64,000 nt of DNA from positions 2,662,679 through 2,726,678 of the forward strand of contig NZ_CP041765.1 of the NCBI RefSeq assembly GCF_007559025.1, written 5' to 3'. The notes beneath the pieces were generated by a model, which was not told where the DNA came from, did not search any database, and worked only from the letters and a program-made list of their open reading frames with translations. This DNA is from Tomitella fengzijianii. Its GTDB lineage: Bacteria; Actinomycetota; Actinomycetes; Mycobacteriales; Mycobacteriaceae. The position numbers were made by a program, and so were the translations under genes. Positions 63,987-64,000 of the stretch are shown here, in pieces; within the stretch, counting starts at the first letter, position 1, and each line of letters opens with the position of its first letter.

Positions 63987-64000
63987 ACCACCACCGACCA

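Larger units (their letters stand above)
50236..64000. mobile_element. Temperate prophage integrated at tRNA-Asn (continues past the window)
   Basis: Bounded on the left by a tRNA-Asn 3' fragment, then integrase, lipoprotein, ImmA/IrrE-like protease and repressor on the minus strand, then Cro-like, excisionase-like, small ORFs, YqaJ/RecT, methyltransferase, hydrolase, replication proteins, RuvC-like resolvase and unknown genes on the plus strand. Gene density, tiny overlapping ORFs and lysogeny/early modules show a temperate siphophage-like element; capsid, tail and lysis genes must lie beyond 64000. Whether it is complete cannot be judged here. Confidence 0.93.

Overview
This window is high-GC actinobacterial DNA. 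Its backbone follows the gene order of the Mycobacterium tuberculosis Rv2210c-Rv2245 region almost step by step: ilvE, gcvT, leucyl aminopeptidase, dlaT, a TIGR01777 epimerase, lipB, lipA, DUF4191, RDD, glnA1, glnE, glnA2, panB, rnpB, RNase H/phosphatase, zinc ribbon, Nif3-like, PtkA/PtpA, SURF1-like, AhpE, DUF3052, aceE, MabR, fabD, acpM and kasA. With FAS-II/mycolate genes (fabD-acpM-kasA with a MabR-type regulator) present, the host is almost certainly a mycolic-acid bacterium of the order Mycobacteriales. It is probably not Mycobacterium itself, because kasB and accD6 are absent after kasA and PtkA and PtpA are fused. The genus cannot be fixed from the sequence alone.

Layout, chromosomal part (1-50235). 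1-4.5 kb: ilvE and gcvT (minus), leucyl aminopeptidase (plus), a small conserved protein (minus). 5-11.2 kb: lipoate-dependent metabolism (dlaT, lipB, lipA) plus two membrane proteins. 11.4-12.8 kb: glnA1 behind a GlnR-type operator. 13-19.6 kb: a membrane-anchored M28 peptidase and a complete osmoprotectant ABC transporter (permease, ATPase, permease, binding lipoprotein). 19.7-26.3 kb: a cation/proton antiporter, then glnE and glnA2, which together with glnA1 form a nitrogen-assimilation block. 26.5-35 kb: panB, small proteins, a frameshifted mazF-like gene, RNase P RNA, RNase H/phosphatase, zinc ribbon, Nif3-like protein, a fused HAD/tyrosine-phosphatase gene and a SURF1-like gene. 35-45.4 kb: tRNA-Val, ahpE, DUF3052, aceE, mabR, fabD-acpM-kasA, a Ppm-type mannosyltransferase and DUF3145. 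45.5-50.2 kb: an operon of an MFS exporter, a serine beta-lactamase-fold protein and two DUF202 proteins, then a CAU-anticodon tRNA and an AlkD-like repair protein.

Prophage part (50236-64000, running off the window). A 42-bp fragment of the 3' half of tRNA-Asn marks one attachment site. Next comes a minus-strand lysogeny module (integrase, lipoprotein, ImmA/IrrE-like protease, repressor), then a divergent operator region with repeated TTGCAA-core sites. The rightward early region holds a Cro-like protein, a short excisionase-like gene, a run of tiny overlapping ORFs, a YqaJ exonuclease/RecT annealing pair, an orphan DNA methyltransferase, a LysB/cutinase-like hydrolase, a replication initiator with an iteron-like origin candidate, a helicase-loader-like protein and a RuvC-like resolvase. 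A single AT-richer gene on the opposite strand (60851-61498) with its own promoter interrupts this run and looks like a moron. Structural and lysis genes are not in the window and should lie beyond 64000, together with the intact tRNA-Asn.

Most notable points: the PtkA-PtpA kinase/phosphatase fusion, the lipoprotein in the lysogeny module (candidate superinfection exclusion), the moron, the candidate phage origin inside the initiator gene, the operator-overlapped AT-rich promoter at 63.0 kb, and many start codons sitting 5-7 nt behind a -10-like hexamer (likely leaderless mRNAs).
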